This document shows positions 56,405 through 64,000 of a stretch of 64,000 nucleotides of DNA, piece by piece. Location of the stretch: the NCBI RefSeq assembly GCF_008635795.1, contig NZ_VWRQ01000020.1, forward strand, positions 62,001 to 126,000, given 5' to 3'. The position numbers and the translations under genes are program-made. The stretch comes from Paenibacillus tepidiphilus (GTDB lineage: Bacteria > Bacillota > Bacilli > Paenibacillales > Paenibacillaceae). The first letter of the stretch is position 1; each line of letters starts with the position of its first letter. The notes beneath the pieces were generated by a model. It searched no databases, was not told the DNA's origin, and worked only from the letters and a program-made list of their open reading frames with translations.

Positions 56405-58006
56405 ATGGTTAAATTGTTGAACAGCATGGCGGGCAAAATCATAGTTATAACGTTGCTAATCAGCACAGTGTTATCGGAGAGTGGTATACAGAGTGTTTTT
56501 TCTGCCTCAGAGAACAAGCAGGTAGTGGCTATACACTTTGAATATGACCATAACGAAGAAAAAAATTTGATCATTCCCGCTGTGTTGGTCTATACACTGA
56601 GCTACAGCACGGGGGAAAGGAAATATGAAAAGTATGTTTTTGATGAACTGGCTTATTCACCACCTGCCGGTTTTGTCACAGACTGGAGGGAGTTCATATC
56701 AACGACAGATCAAGCGGGCAAAAAAGAAGAGTTCAACTTAATGGCATGGAGTTACACGGTGATCAACAAAGGACAAATCTTCAGTTATGGCCTATATAGA
56801 GGAGATAAAAGTACATATAGCACAGGGTATCACGCCGATACCATCAACAGATCCCAGAAATTATATTCTTTTGACTACAGCAAAAAGGAAATGAAACTGC
56901 TAAGAACAGCAGAAAGCACCGAGAAAAGTGATCTCACCTCTGCCGGCACGACTATTGAACTACTGTCCAAAAACGATATTTACACTGTGGACAACACTGC
57001 AACTAAACAGAAGCAATTCTACTCCCTTTCTGACAACAAGTATATTTTATCCGTCAGCCAGCAGGATTTCCTTGGGCCTAGAGACATTCTTTCCTGCGTA
57101 AGAGGCTACGGCGAAGGGTGCTATACAGGCAACGACTCTATCTCTGTAAACGACAATCTGGTTATCCGCAAAAACGGGAAATTCTATGAGTTGGACAAGC
57201 AAAAAAAACTCAAGGAAATTAAGCAATTGAAGGTGACGCGGGAACAGTGGAGGGTACAGTTTGGAAATTACATAATGGAACCAAGAAGTAATAACAATGA
57301 TGAAAGAATCTACATGATCAATCAGCAGACAAAAAAGGCAACAGTCATTACGCCGGCAAAAGCATTTGTGCAGAGAATCTATCTATCCCCTAACCGGAGG
57401 TATCTGGTTTTTGATCTGGAATATGAACGGGGGGAGCGCAGAAGCTTATTGGTATATGACACCATCAGCCAAAAGAAACTCCATGAAATTGCCATGCCCT
57501 ACAAGGAATGGGTTACAGATCTGACGTGGCACTCCAACACTAGCCTTGAATACACACCTTTTACAAGCAGCAGACCCGACTATGTTAAGGATGTACATGT
57601 TGAAATCCTGAAGGGGATTGTTACCAAGGAAGATTCTGATCCCTACGACAACCCGGATGAATATGTCATTACTCCCAATGCGGATCAGAGTTATTTTACA
57701 TATGCCAGACCGTGGGAAATTGTGTATGAGGGAAAACCTGTTGTATTTCATGATCAGCCGGCCTTTTTGGGACTAAATAATCTGCTATACTGCTCCGTAA
57801 AAGATTTAGCAATCACCCTCAATGCCACGCTCACCGTTGAACCCGGCAAAATTGAGCTTAGTTACAAGAACAAAAAGGCCTACGTTGATCTAAAAGCAAA
57901 GGATATCATTATTCAGGATGGTACAGCCTATGCGCCAATAAAGCCAATCGCAGTCAAGCTGGGCCTACAGTACAGTAAAACAGAACGCGAAATTTTGCTT
58001 AAATGA
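56405..58006 (+). CDS. Secreted stalk-domain (copper-amine-oxidase-N-like) protein
   Basis: A 533-residue protein. An N-terminal signal sequence (KIIVITLLISTVLS) is followed by a beta-propeller-like or beta-rich region (repeated YSFDY/LSDNKYILSVSQ, WHSNTSLEYTPF). The C-terminal ~80 residues (AFLGLNNLLYCSVKDLAITLNATLTVEPGKI..., YAPIKPIAVKLGLQY) are the stalk/copper-amine-oxidase-N type domain common in Paenibacillus secreted proteins. It is likely extracellular. The substrate or partner is unknown. Confidence 0.7.
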   Translation: MVKLLNSMAGKIIVITLLISTVLSESGIQSVFSASENKQVVAIHFEYDHNEEKNLIIPAVLVYTLSYSTGERKYEKYVFDELAYSPPAGFVTDWREFISTTDQAGKKEEFNLMAWSYTVINKGQIFSYGLYRGDKSTYSTGYHADTINRSQKLYSFDYSKKEMKLLRTAESTEKSDLTSAGTTIELLSKNDIYTVDNTATKQKQFYSLSDNKYILSVSQQDFLGPRDILSCVRGYGEGCYTGNDSISVNDNLVIRKNGKFYELDKQKKLKEIKQLKVTREQWRVQFGNYIMEPRSNNNDERIYMINQQTKKATVITPAKAFVQRIYLSPNRRYLVFDLEYERGERRSLLVYDTISQKKLHEIAMPYKEWVTDLTWHSNTSLEYTPFTSSRPDYVKDVHVEILKGIVTKEDSDPYDNPDEYVITPNADQSYFTYARPWEIVYEGKPVVFHDQPAFLGLNNLLYCSVKDLAITLNATLTVEPGKIELSYKNKKAYVDLKAKDIIIQDGTAYAPIKPIAVKLGLQYSKTEREILLK

Positions 58007-58214
58007 TTTTCCTGCACCGAAGCAAATGCTTATTAAAATGAATGAACGCTAATAATTGCGGTTGTAATCACCCCGACGATCACTTGGAGTTTCTTGTTTC
58101 ATTTGGTTATGCAATATTGTCCAAATATGCGGAGAAAAAAGCGGACTGCGAGGATTGATTAAGCTACGGGAAACGTTTTTTCTAAAAAGCTGATGATTCT
58201 ACACTTTATTTTCT

Positions 58215-59765
58215 CCAAACACTGGCGTCCCGAATTTCACCCGTTCGGCACTACTGGCGTCCCAAGCAATTGTTGCAGATCCGGAAGAACTTGGCCATCT
58301 CGACAAGCCGGCAGCTTGCATACCGTTGCAGCCACCTGCAGCATGAGGAATTTGCTGGAGCTGAAGAGTAACTTGGGTGCGTCTGCCGGGCGTCCGAATA
58401 TCAGCCGTCAGGCATTCTGGACAATTAAGTGTTGTAGATCAAGAAAGACCTGGCCATGTCACGCGCCGGCGAAGCCACCGCGGCGCGGCCGTCCAGCAGC
58501 TGCAGGAAGATGTCCGACTCAAGAGACCTGGAATTTGGCAGCGTGCAGTCGACCTTCATCAGTCCGGCATCGGCGACGCCCAAGTAATTGCTGCGTGACC
58601 GGTAGGTCCTGACTATTGTGATGTGCTGGCGACGTGCACCACGGCGCAGCCCCCCAACAGCTGGCAGGAATCATTCCGGCTGATGAGGCCTGGAATACGA
58701 AAGCGTGCTGCTGACTTTCGCCCACCCGGCTCCGGCAGCACCCTGAGCAATTGCTATAGATCCGGAAGAACTTGGACATCTGCAAGCGCCGGTAGCTTGC
58801 GCACTGGCGTAGCCGTCCAGCAGCTTGAGGAATTTACTAGAGCTAAATAGTAACCTGGAGTGCGTCTGCCGGCCGACCGACCTTCACCCTTCCTGCACCA
58901 CGGGCAATCGTCGCAGAACGGGAAAGACTGGCCAATTCACGCACCGGCGATGCCACTGTGGCTCGGCCGCCAGGAGCTACAGGAATTTATCCTGCTGAAA
59001 AGGCCTTGAAAGCATCCGCCTGGCGACCATTCTTCCCTGTTCGGCACCGGCGGCAACCCGGGCAGTTGCTTCTGATCAGGAAGGACTTACCATGTCACAC
59101 GCCGATTACGCGCACCGCGGCGTGGCCGCCCAGTAGCTGCAGGAATCTGTCCGGCTGAAGAGTCCTGGAGTGCGCTCGCCGGGTGACCGACCTTCATCCG
59201 CCTAGAACCGACGGCGCCCCGGGCAATCGCCTGCAGAGCAACGAAAAACATGGCCATGTTACGCGCCGACGACGCGCACCGCGGCGCAGCCGTCCAGCTG
59301 TTGCAAAAACTGTCCGACTGAAGAAACCTGGAGTGTGTCCGTCTGGCTATCGACCTTCACCCTCCTGCACTAGCGGCTTTCCGGGCATTGCTGTAGATCC
59401 GGAAGAGCTTGGCAATGTCACGCGCCGAGCTTGCGCCGCGGCGCAGTCTTCCGGAAGCACCGATATACCCGAGAAGAGGAGTGCGTCCGCCGGGCGTCTA
59501 ACCCTCACCCGCCCGGTACCGGCGGCGCCAGGGCAATTGCTGCAGTTCGGAAAAGAGCTGGCCATGTAGCGTGTCTGAGACGCGTACCACGGTGCAGCCC
59601 ACCAGCAATTGGCAAATATCTGTCTGGCTGAAGAGATCTGGAGTGCGTCCATTGTGTTTTTGAACTTAACCCGCACGGCACCGGTGACGCCAGGGCGATT
59701 GCTGTATCCAGAAGGACTTGCCTTTGTTAGGCGTCGGGACGCGCACTGGCGCAGCCGCCCACACC
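58215..59765. repeat. GC-rich family C repeats, reverse orientation (long array)
   Basis: About 1.5 kb with repeated cccgggcaatygctgcagat/gaagagctt-type landmarks, reverse complement of those at 14.4-17.1 kb. No RBS-backed gene is seen. It ends about 65 nt before leader 5. The stretch 58007-58214 is AT-richer and holds no gene I can support. Confidence 0.75.
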
Positions 59766-59830
59766 TTTATAATAATGGTATTTTAAAGAAATTCCTGATA
59801 CTATTGAAATAGTAATTATTATTCTACTTT

Positions 59831-59927
59831 GCTTATCTGAAGATAAGCGTTATTTTGAAGATAGAAGCCCTAAGGGTGGAATTGTACACTATTTTTGTGT
59901 ATATGACCGTTCTTAGGGCTTTTTTCT
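59831..59927 (+). promoter_or_regulatory. Leader RNA 5 with conserved TGAAG/CCCTA box and terminator
   Basis: A 5' hairpin gcttatc-tgaa-gataagc (59831-59848) is followed by TGAAG (59856-59860), 7 nt, then CCCTAAGGGTGG (59868-59879). A middle hairpin (tgtacac/gtgtata) follows. The strand cttagggct (59912-59920) plus T tract is the exact complement of agccctaag (59866-59874). The changes relative to leader 1 are compensated in both strands. Confidence 0.78.
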
Positions 59928-60036
59928 GATTCAGGGGGATGATTGTCTATTTTCGATGTGCTACTAAATCAATTGAGAGGAAGGATTGTGGTGAAGTTTG
60001 ATGAAATTATTAAGTGCATAAACTGGAGGTGTTTTA

Positions 60037-61158
60037 GTGTCAGCTGATTCTATTCATGAGAACTATCATAGTTTTATAGATCAACTTAGGTCACTAGATC
60101 CGATCGTTCATAAAATGAGATATCAAGGTACCGTAAGCTGGAGGAAAAAAGCCTGGAAAGGACCACTGAGTAACATGAAGGTTCTTTTTAAAGCTGCGGG
60201 TCCCTTGGCCAAAATTCAATGGCTATCTTTACCCGTAATTGGATCCGTCATTGCGTATGCGAGTCATAGCATTTCTAATATTCCAGTGTGGATGATGATT
60301 ACTGCGTGCGTTATTTTGTTGGTTTTAGTTTATTGGATCCTTGTGTTACTACATACTAATAAAATGACCTCAATAACAAGTCATCACTTTGATGTAGCTG
60401 CTTTTAAAGAGAAGAAGCCAGCTGAATATCTCATTTGGGCACCAATTGTTGAGAATAGCAGAACGACATTTAATGGTTTGTTTAACGAAATGAGCCAACT
60501 ATTAACGCCAAACTATTCTCAGATTTTAGAGATAATAGAGCATTCCAAAGGGCAAACCGAAGAACTAAGATCCTCGAATGATATAATAACAGCTGAAAGA
60601 AACTACCTCCTTGCTGAAATTGAGAAATATGAAAGAACCGTGGGTTATCTCATACAACTCATTAAGGCAGCTAACAAAAGTGTTTCTCGTTTTGTTAACA
60701 ACAGTATGAATTTTTACGAGCTTGACTTTATTTGTGCCTATACTATATATAAGGTCAAAGATGAAAAGTTATATAAATTTATTGATAAAGGAACATCTGG
60801 TGCCAGTCCTGAAATTATTGAAATAACACAGCAAAATGCCTTAAGATATGCAGTCGTTGATGTGGCGATGAGTCATGATGATAGTATCAAGTATAATAAC
60901 CCTTACCCGGGGAGAACAGTTGTATCTTATTTAATGAAAATGCTTGATGGTGAGCAATGGATTTGGAGCTTTCATTTTGACGATACAAATCATATGGCAT
61001 TGAATCTTACACTTTCCGACGATATAATAGAAATAAGAGAAGTGTACCGTATGATTCATTCCTTTTGTCTCTTAATTCAAAAGGATATGTTAAGTAATAG
61101 TAAGGGGAGGGATCTTAATGTCGACCTGGGTAGAGAAGCCAAAAAGAGTAACTTTTAG
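60037..61158 (+). CDS. Membrane protein with C-terminal GAF-like domain
   Basis: A 373-residue protein starting at GTG with TGGAGGTG 6 nt upstream. A short leader frame (59991-60047, 18 residues) overlaps its start and may couple translation. Two membrane spans (about 66-82 and 88-108) are followed by a coiled-coil-like segment (LRSSNDIITAERNYLLAEIEKYERTVGYL) and a ~130-residue C-terminal domain (YKVKDEKLYKFIDKG...NPYPGRTVVSYLM...WIWSFHFDDTNH) of GAF-like form. It is the main gene behind leader 5; its role is unknown but a membrane-bound sensor is plausible. Confidence 0.6.
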   Translation: MSADSIHENYHSFIDQLRSLDPIVHKMRYQGTVSWRKKAWKGPLSNMKVLFKAAGPLAKIQWLSLPVIGSVIAYASHSISNIPVWMMITACVILLVLVYWILVLLHTNKMTSITSHHFDVAAFKEKKPAEYLIWAPIVENSRTTFNGLFNEMSQLLTPNYSQILEIIEHSKGQTEELRSSNDIITAERNYLLAEIEKYERTVGYLIQLIKAANKSVSRFVNNSMNFYELDFICAYTIYKVKDEKLYKFIDKGTSGASPEIIEITQQNALRYAVVDVAMSHDDSIKYNNPYPGRTVVSYLMKMLDGEQWIWSFHFDDTNHMALNLTLSDDIIEIREVYRMIHSFCLLIQKDMLSNSKGRDLNVDLGREAKKSNF

Positions 61159-61297
61159 TACTCAAAGTGAGATTACACAATCAAATAGGGAAAGACGTAC
61201 TGAGATGCTCCACCTTTTCGATGAGATAAGACGAGCCCAAGAGGAAGTTGCTGCTACAAATATAGAAAGTAAAGGTAAAAAATCTCTGATTAATTAG
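61118..61297 (+). CDS. Small basic protein, paralogue a
   Basis: A 59-residue protein with RBS AAGGGGAGG, overlapping the GAF-like gene by 41 nt in another frame. The core KPKRVTFSTQSEITQSNRERR recurs in the next gene. It is helical and basic at both ends; no family is recognised. Confidence 0.6.
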   Translation: MSTWVEKPKRVTFSTQSEITQSNRERRTEMLHLFDEIRRAQEEVAATNIESKGKKSLIN

Positions 61298-61304
61298 TTT
61301 ATTC

Positions 61305-61330
61305 GCCCACTCTTATAGAGTGGGCTTTTT
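61305..61330 (+). terminator. Rho-independent terminator
   Basis: Stem gcccactct (61305-61313) / agagtgggc (61317-61325) with a TAT loop and T5. Confidence 0.85.
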
Positions 61331-61396
61331 GTTGTGTATAAGTTTAAAAGAGTTGGCCACACTGTCTAGTAATATTGAAGACAAGGTGGTGCTATA

Positions 61397-61525
61397 ATGT
61401 CAAAGAAAATCACTCATATATATTCCAAACCGAAAAAAGTAACGTTTAGATCGCAAGAAGAAATTACTAAATTAAATAAAAAAAAACGTGAGGATATATT
61501 AAAGAATATCAGAAAAAGTAAATAA
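61397..61525 (+). CDS. Small basic protein, paralogue b
   Basis: A 42-residue protein (MSKKITHIYSKPKKVTFRSQEEITKLNKKKRED...). The core KPKKVTFRSQEEIT matches KPKRVTFSTQSEIT of the preceding small gene. The RBS is weak (AAGGTGG). It is Lys-rich and probably interacts with nucleic acid or a partner shared with paralogue a. Confidence 0.5.
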   Translation: MSKKITHIYSKPKKVTFRSQEEITKLNKKKREDILKNIRKSK

Positions 61526-61559
61526 GTTAACCAACATCGTGTTACTTCTCGATTAGAAC

Positions 61560-62300
61560 TAATCCCACTAGTGTTGTAGACTGGGAAGCCGATTACCAAA
61601 AAGCAGCGCATAAAATTAACATAAATTCTGGACGTATCAGACAGCACCGGTATGAGATCCGGAAGGGTTAAAAGTAGCCCAGCAGCTGGTACTCCTAGCT
61701 CGTGCAGAGGTGCAGAGCGGCCGTAATCGACATTAGTGGGAGAGAGCAACAGGTCGTACTCTTTGTTTTTCCGGACGCGCTGTGTCCAGAATTTCGGGGT
61801 AAGCTGCGGTTGCGAGTTAGGAGTAGCTGGTGATGTTGTTGGACTTTCGGATGCGCGAAGAGAACCCGTAAAAAGCCTACACTTGGTCCTTCCATATGAC
61901 GGTGGGCGGCGATAGGCAACCGATGACGTCGGCTGGCTGTAATCGGCATCCCGAGTACTGCCGCACCCAACCATTGCAGGTAGTCAATTTTTGGTTTTTG
62001 TCAGCGCCGAGCTTACTGCAATCGGCAAATGCTAATGACAGTCTCGGCTGCGCAGTGAACCAGTAGTTGGTGCTTCTGGTTCTTTCGAATACAGGATGGG
62101 CCTTGGACGGTTTCGGAGGGAACATGCAAACCAGATGCGAGTTTTAGCAGCGATCGGCCGCGACAGCGAAAGGTAACTAGCCCGGTTGTTTCTACATGTA
62201 CTGGAAACAGGTTGGAATCAGCGTGACTGCAAAAGCGTCCAGATGTTCGGCAAACCTGCTGCTCATGCTCCTAATTCTTACATCTAAGCCAAGCATAAAC
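61560..62300. repeat. Diverged GC-rich repeat DNA (family D)
   Basis: No supported gene. Family D themes include gcgcagtgaaccagtagttgg (62052 region) and caaacctgctgctcatgctc (62253 region). Open frames on the minus strand lack RBS. Confidence 0.5.
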
Positions 62301-62420
62301 GTAAAAATGTATTCCATCGCAGTAACACAGTAAATTATATACCGGTATCTTCGCCGGCTACTACGCCCCAAATGGTATGTATGATTGTCGTCTATTGGAA
62401 ATTGTTTTATGAATTAAGGG

Positions 62421-62921
62421 TCACTTTGAATTATCTTTTGAATAATAATCAATCAATTCTTTTGCTGCTTCTACCGAAGGCACCTCTATAGAGCGTCTGG
62501 TACCAAAATCGACGCGATAACCTTCCTCATTCTGGTATTGCACTATAGGAGTTCCGTTGTGCTGTTCAATAATCTTGTACTTTAGAAATGGATTTTCTTC
62601 ACGTTCCAATGGAGAAGAAGAGACGGGAATAGTTGGCGATTCATTCAATTCTTTAAGTGTTTCTTCCTGTTTCATCAGATACTCCAGTTCAAACCGCTTA
62701 TTATTTTGTTTGTAGAGCTCCGTACCGGTGAGGCTAAAAGCAATCAGCAGGTCACAGATACATCGACGATATGCATCACCTTTGCCATAACAGAATTTCA
62801 CATCTTTTTCTTCTCCGTTCAGGGCAAAAAATTTAAGATCCTCAAAAATATCCAGTCGCTTACTAAAAAGCGTCGCAAGCTCTTTCTCAAGCTTTTCTGT
62901 CCGAAAGTTAGTAGGGGGCAT
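62421..62921 (-). CDS. Protein of unknown function
   Basis: A 166-residue minus-strand protein. The start at 62921 has GGAGAG 8 nt upstream; longer frames lack this. The N-terminus is helical (TEKLEKELATLFSKRLDIFEDL). A low-complexity Ser/Pro linker (SPTIPVSSSPLEREE) follows, then a beta-rich C-terminal part (GTPIVQYQNEEGYRVDFGTRRSIEVPS). One Cys pair (RRCICDLL) is present. It is not recognised; it is a single gene between GC-rich stretches. Confidence 0.6.
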   Translation of the reverse strand: MPPTNFRTEKLEKELATLFSKRLDIFEDLKFFALNGEEKDVKFCYGKGDAYRRCICDLLIAFSLTGTELYKQNNKRFELEYLMKQEETLKELNESPTIPVSSSPLEREENPFLKYKIIEQHNGTPIVQYQNEEGYRVDFGTRRSIEVPSVEAAKELIDYYSKDNSK

Positions 62922-62999
62922 AACCATCACTCTCCAAATAATGTATATATTTATTATACTTTTGCACACAAATGTTTGCAATGTATAGAAATTCGTTCC

Positions 63000-63257
63000 T
63001 TCGGGCAGGCGAGCTGAAAGGAACACCCGTATGTCGAGGTCAGGAAAATATCAACGGGTCCATTGCTGCGGCGGCGTTAGCGTCTGCAAGTAAGTCTGCC
63101 CTCCAGGATGCCGGTTGTGCGTGTCGCGCGTCAAGGAAACCCGGCAGCAGATGCCGCGCCGTAGTGACGTCCGGGCCGAAAGCCCGCTCCGCGCAGTGAA
63201 TGTATAGCCCGGGCTGCCACTTATGAAGAAATAAGGGGTCATCCGCGGGCCCTCAAG
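63000..63257. other. GC-rich gap without gene
   Basis: About 260 nt of GC-rich DNA with a small 'gcggcggcgttagcgtctgc' theme. It is not clearly one of the array families and has no RBS-backed gene. Confidence 0.35.
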
Positions 63258-63536
63258 TCATTGTTTCTTGCTTTCAGAGTTTCGTTTTCGACGCTGCCGT
63301 CTTCGACCTCTGCGGCTCGAATTTCGAGAAATCCGTTTTCGGTATTTGGTTTTGGGTCTATTGCTTCGATGTTTGGGTGTAGGAACTGGCGGCAAAGCAG
63401 CCTTTCTTGCTAGGAAGAAGGATAGAATGTCAATAATGTTGTTTATTAAATCTATCACCTCTTTGATTCCATGGAGTACCTTAACCCATGGGATGTCTTT
63501 GAAAAATTCGAAAACATGGCCTAAAATTTGATACAT
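63258..63536 (-). CDS. Arg-rich protein with amphipathic N-terminal helix
   Basis: A 92-residue minus-strand protein with RBS AGGGGGAA about 7 nt before the ATG. Residues 1-42 (MYQILGHVFEFFKDIPWVKV... IIDILSFFL) form one or two amphipathic helices. The last ~45 residues are extremely basic (KHRSNRPKTKYRKRISRNSS then RRGRRRQRRKRNSESKKQ). It resembles a membrane-active peptide joined to a nucleic-acid-binding tail. No family is recognised. Confidence 0.55.
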   Translation of the reverse strand: MYQILGHVFEFFKDIPWVKVLHGIKEVIDLINNIIDILSFFLARKAALPPVPTPKHRSNRPKTKYRKRISRNSSRRGRRRQRRKRNSESKKQ

Positions 63537-63639
63537 TTAGTATTCCCCCTTATGTTTATGTTCTTGCTCATTACTTTTCTTTCAAAAATACTGAGAAAAA
63601 CCTTTTTTAACCCAGAAACATTTTTCTTTTTTGCATCTG

Positions 63640-64000
63640 TAGATAGAAAATAAAGTATTTAAACTCTGTAAATATAGTTGTAGACTGGTACTCCAGACGG
63701 AGCTGGTTTCCCGTTCGGCGCGTCTGGCGACAGCGGGGCGTCACGTACAGCTGCAGCTCGCACTCCCGGAGCTCTGGATGAAGCCGTGCTTCCCATTCGG
63801 CTTGTCCGGCGACAGCGCGCGCGTCCGGCGACAGTGGGCCGTCATGAGCAGCTGTAGCTCACACCCGGCGCTCCTGACAAAGCCGGTCTCCGGTTTGGTG
63901 CAGCCGGCATGTGTATCTGGTTCCCTTTAAAAGCACCAGGCAGCGGAAAGTCAGCCGGTTACTTCGACCAAATGCTTCGCAAGCTTCAGGTCTAATACTC
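63640..64000. repeat. Edge-boxed 81-bp family A array, cut by the window end
   Basis: AT-rich box tagaaaataaagtatttaaac (63645 region) and ttgtagactgg lead into about three family A units. The right edge ttcgcaagcttcaggtctaa (63975 on) matches the right edge of the 23.2-24.6 kb array. The window ends just after this edge. Confidence 0.8.

Noticed and set aside
2481..59880. Similarity of the GGGTGG box to the T-box consensus
   Set aside because: Only the hexamer matches. There is no stem I with specifier loop, no downstream ACCGCG, and the downstream genes are not amino-acid or tRNA-synthetase genes.

Overview
The window looks like accessory DNA, probably a large plasmid or integrated plasmid-like element, of a Paenibacillus-like Firmicute. 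The gene-bearing parts are AT-leaning with strong purine-rich ribosome binding sites and frequent GTG/TTG starts. One secreted protein carries a C-terminal 'stalk' (copper-amine-oxidase-N-like) domain of the kind common in Paenibacillus. I see no rRNA, tRNA, CRISPR array or transposase. Gene content (primase-like protein, methylase plus SNF2-type helicase, Tad-type pilus machine, tyrosine recombinase, Gabija-like defence pair) is typical of a mobile or plasmid backbone. The genus assignment is inference.

The layout is modular. Blocks of GC-rich, non-coding tandem repeats separate AT-richer operons. Five operons, all on the + strand, start with the same arrangement: a GC-rich array, then a structured leader RNA ending in a terminator-like hairpin, then the genes. 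The leaders (about 2446, 7645, 18128, 25563 and 59831) share a 5' hairpin, then (T/C)GAAG, exactly 7 nt, then a CCCTA..GGG(T) box. In four of them the CCCTA strand can also pair with the 3' strand of the terminator, which suggests an attenuation switch shared by all five operons.

Operon 1 (2.6-5.8 kb): primase/TOPRIM-like protein, small unknowns and a GNAT-like protein with a 53-aa partner. An HExxH metalloprotease-like gene lies at 6.0-6.8 kb on the minus strand. Operon 2 (7.9-14.2 kb): membrane protein, N6-adenine methylase-like protein, 1041-aa SNF2-type helicase, an HD-domain nucleotidase-like protein and a Myb-like DNA-binding protein. Operon 3 (18.3-23.1 kb): a ubiquitin-like conjugation cassette with an E2-like protein, a candidate ubiquitin-like protein, a JAMM/JAB peptidase-like protein and a ThiF/E1-like protein, resembling PRTRC proteins B, C, A and ThiF. 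Operon 4 (25.7-35.4 kb): Tad/Flp-type pilus assembly genes (CpaB-, CpaE-, CpaF/TadA-, TadB- and TadC-like, plus small pilin- and pseudopilin-like proteins). It is followed by an AbrB-family regulator with an 18-bp dyad over its RBS and by four secreted proteins, two of them giant PKD-module paralogues (38.97-46.74 kb).

Further right come a gene broken by an in-frame stop (46.8-47.5 kb), a tyrosine recombinase, a RelE-like toxin, a MerR-like regulator, a Gabija-like OLD nuclease/UvrD helicase pair (51.6-55.6 kb), a secreted stalk-domain protein, a membrane protein with a GAF-like C-terminus (operon 5, 60.0 kb) and an Arg-rich small protein.

The GC-rich arrays fall into families. Family A is an 81-bp unit, with a 486-bp (6 x 81) higher-order repeat in the first array. 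Family B is a 78-bp unit inside an element bounded by inverted AT-rich boxes. Family C has a longer and irregular spacing (about 130-160 bp) and occurs in both orientations. Family D is diverged. Long open frames inside them are artefacts of repeat lengths divisible by three.
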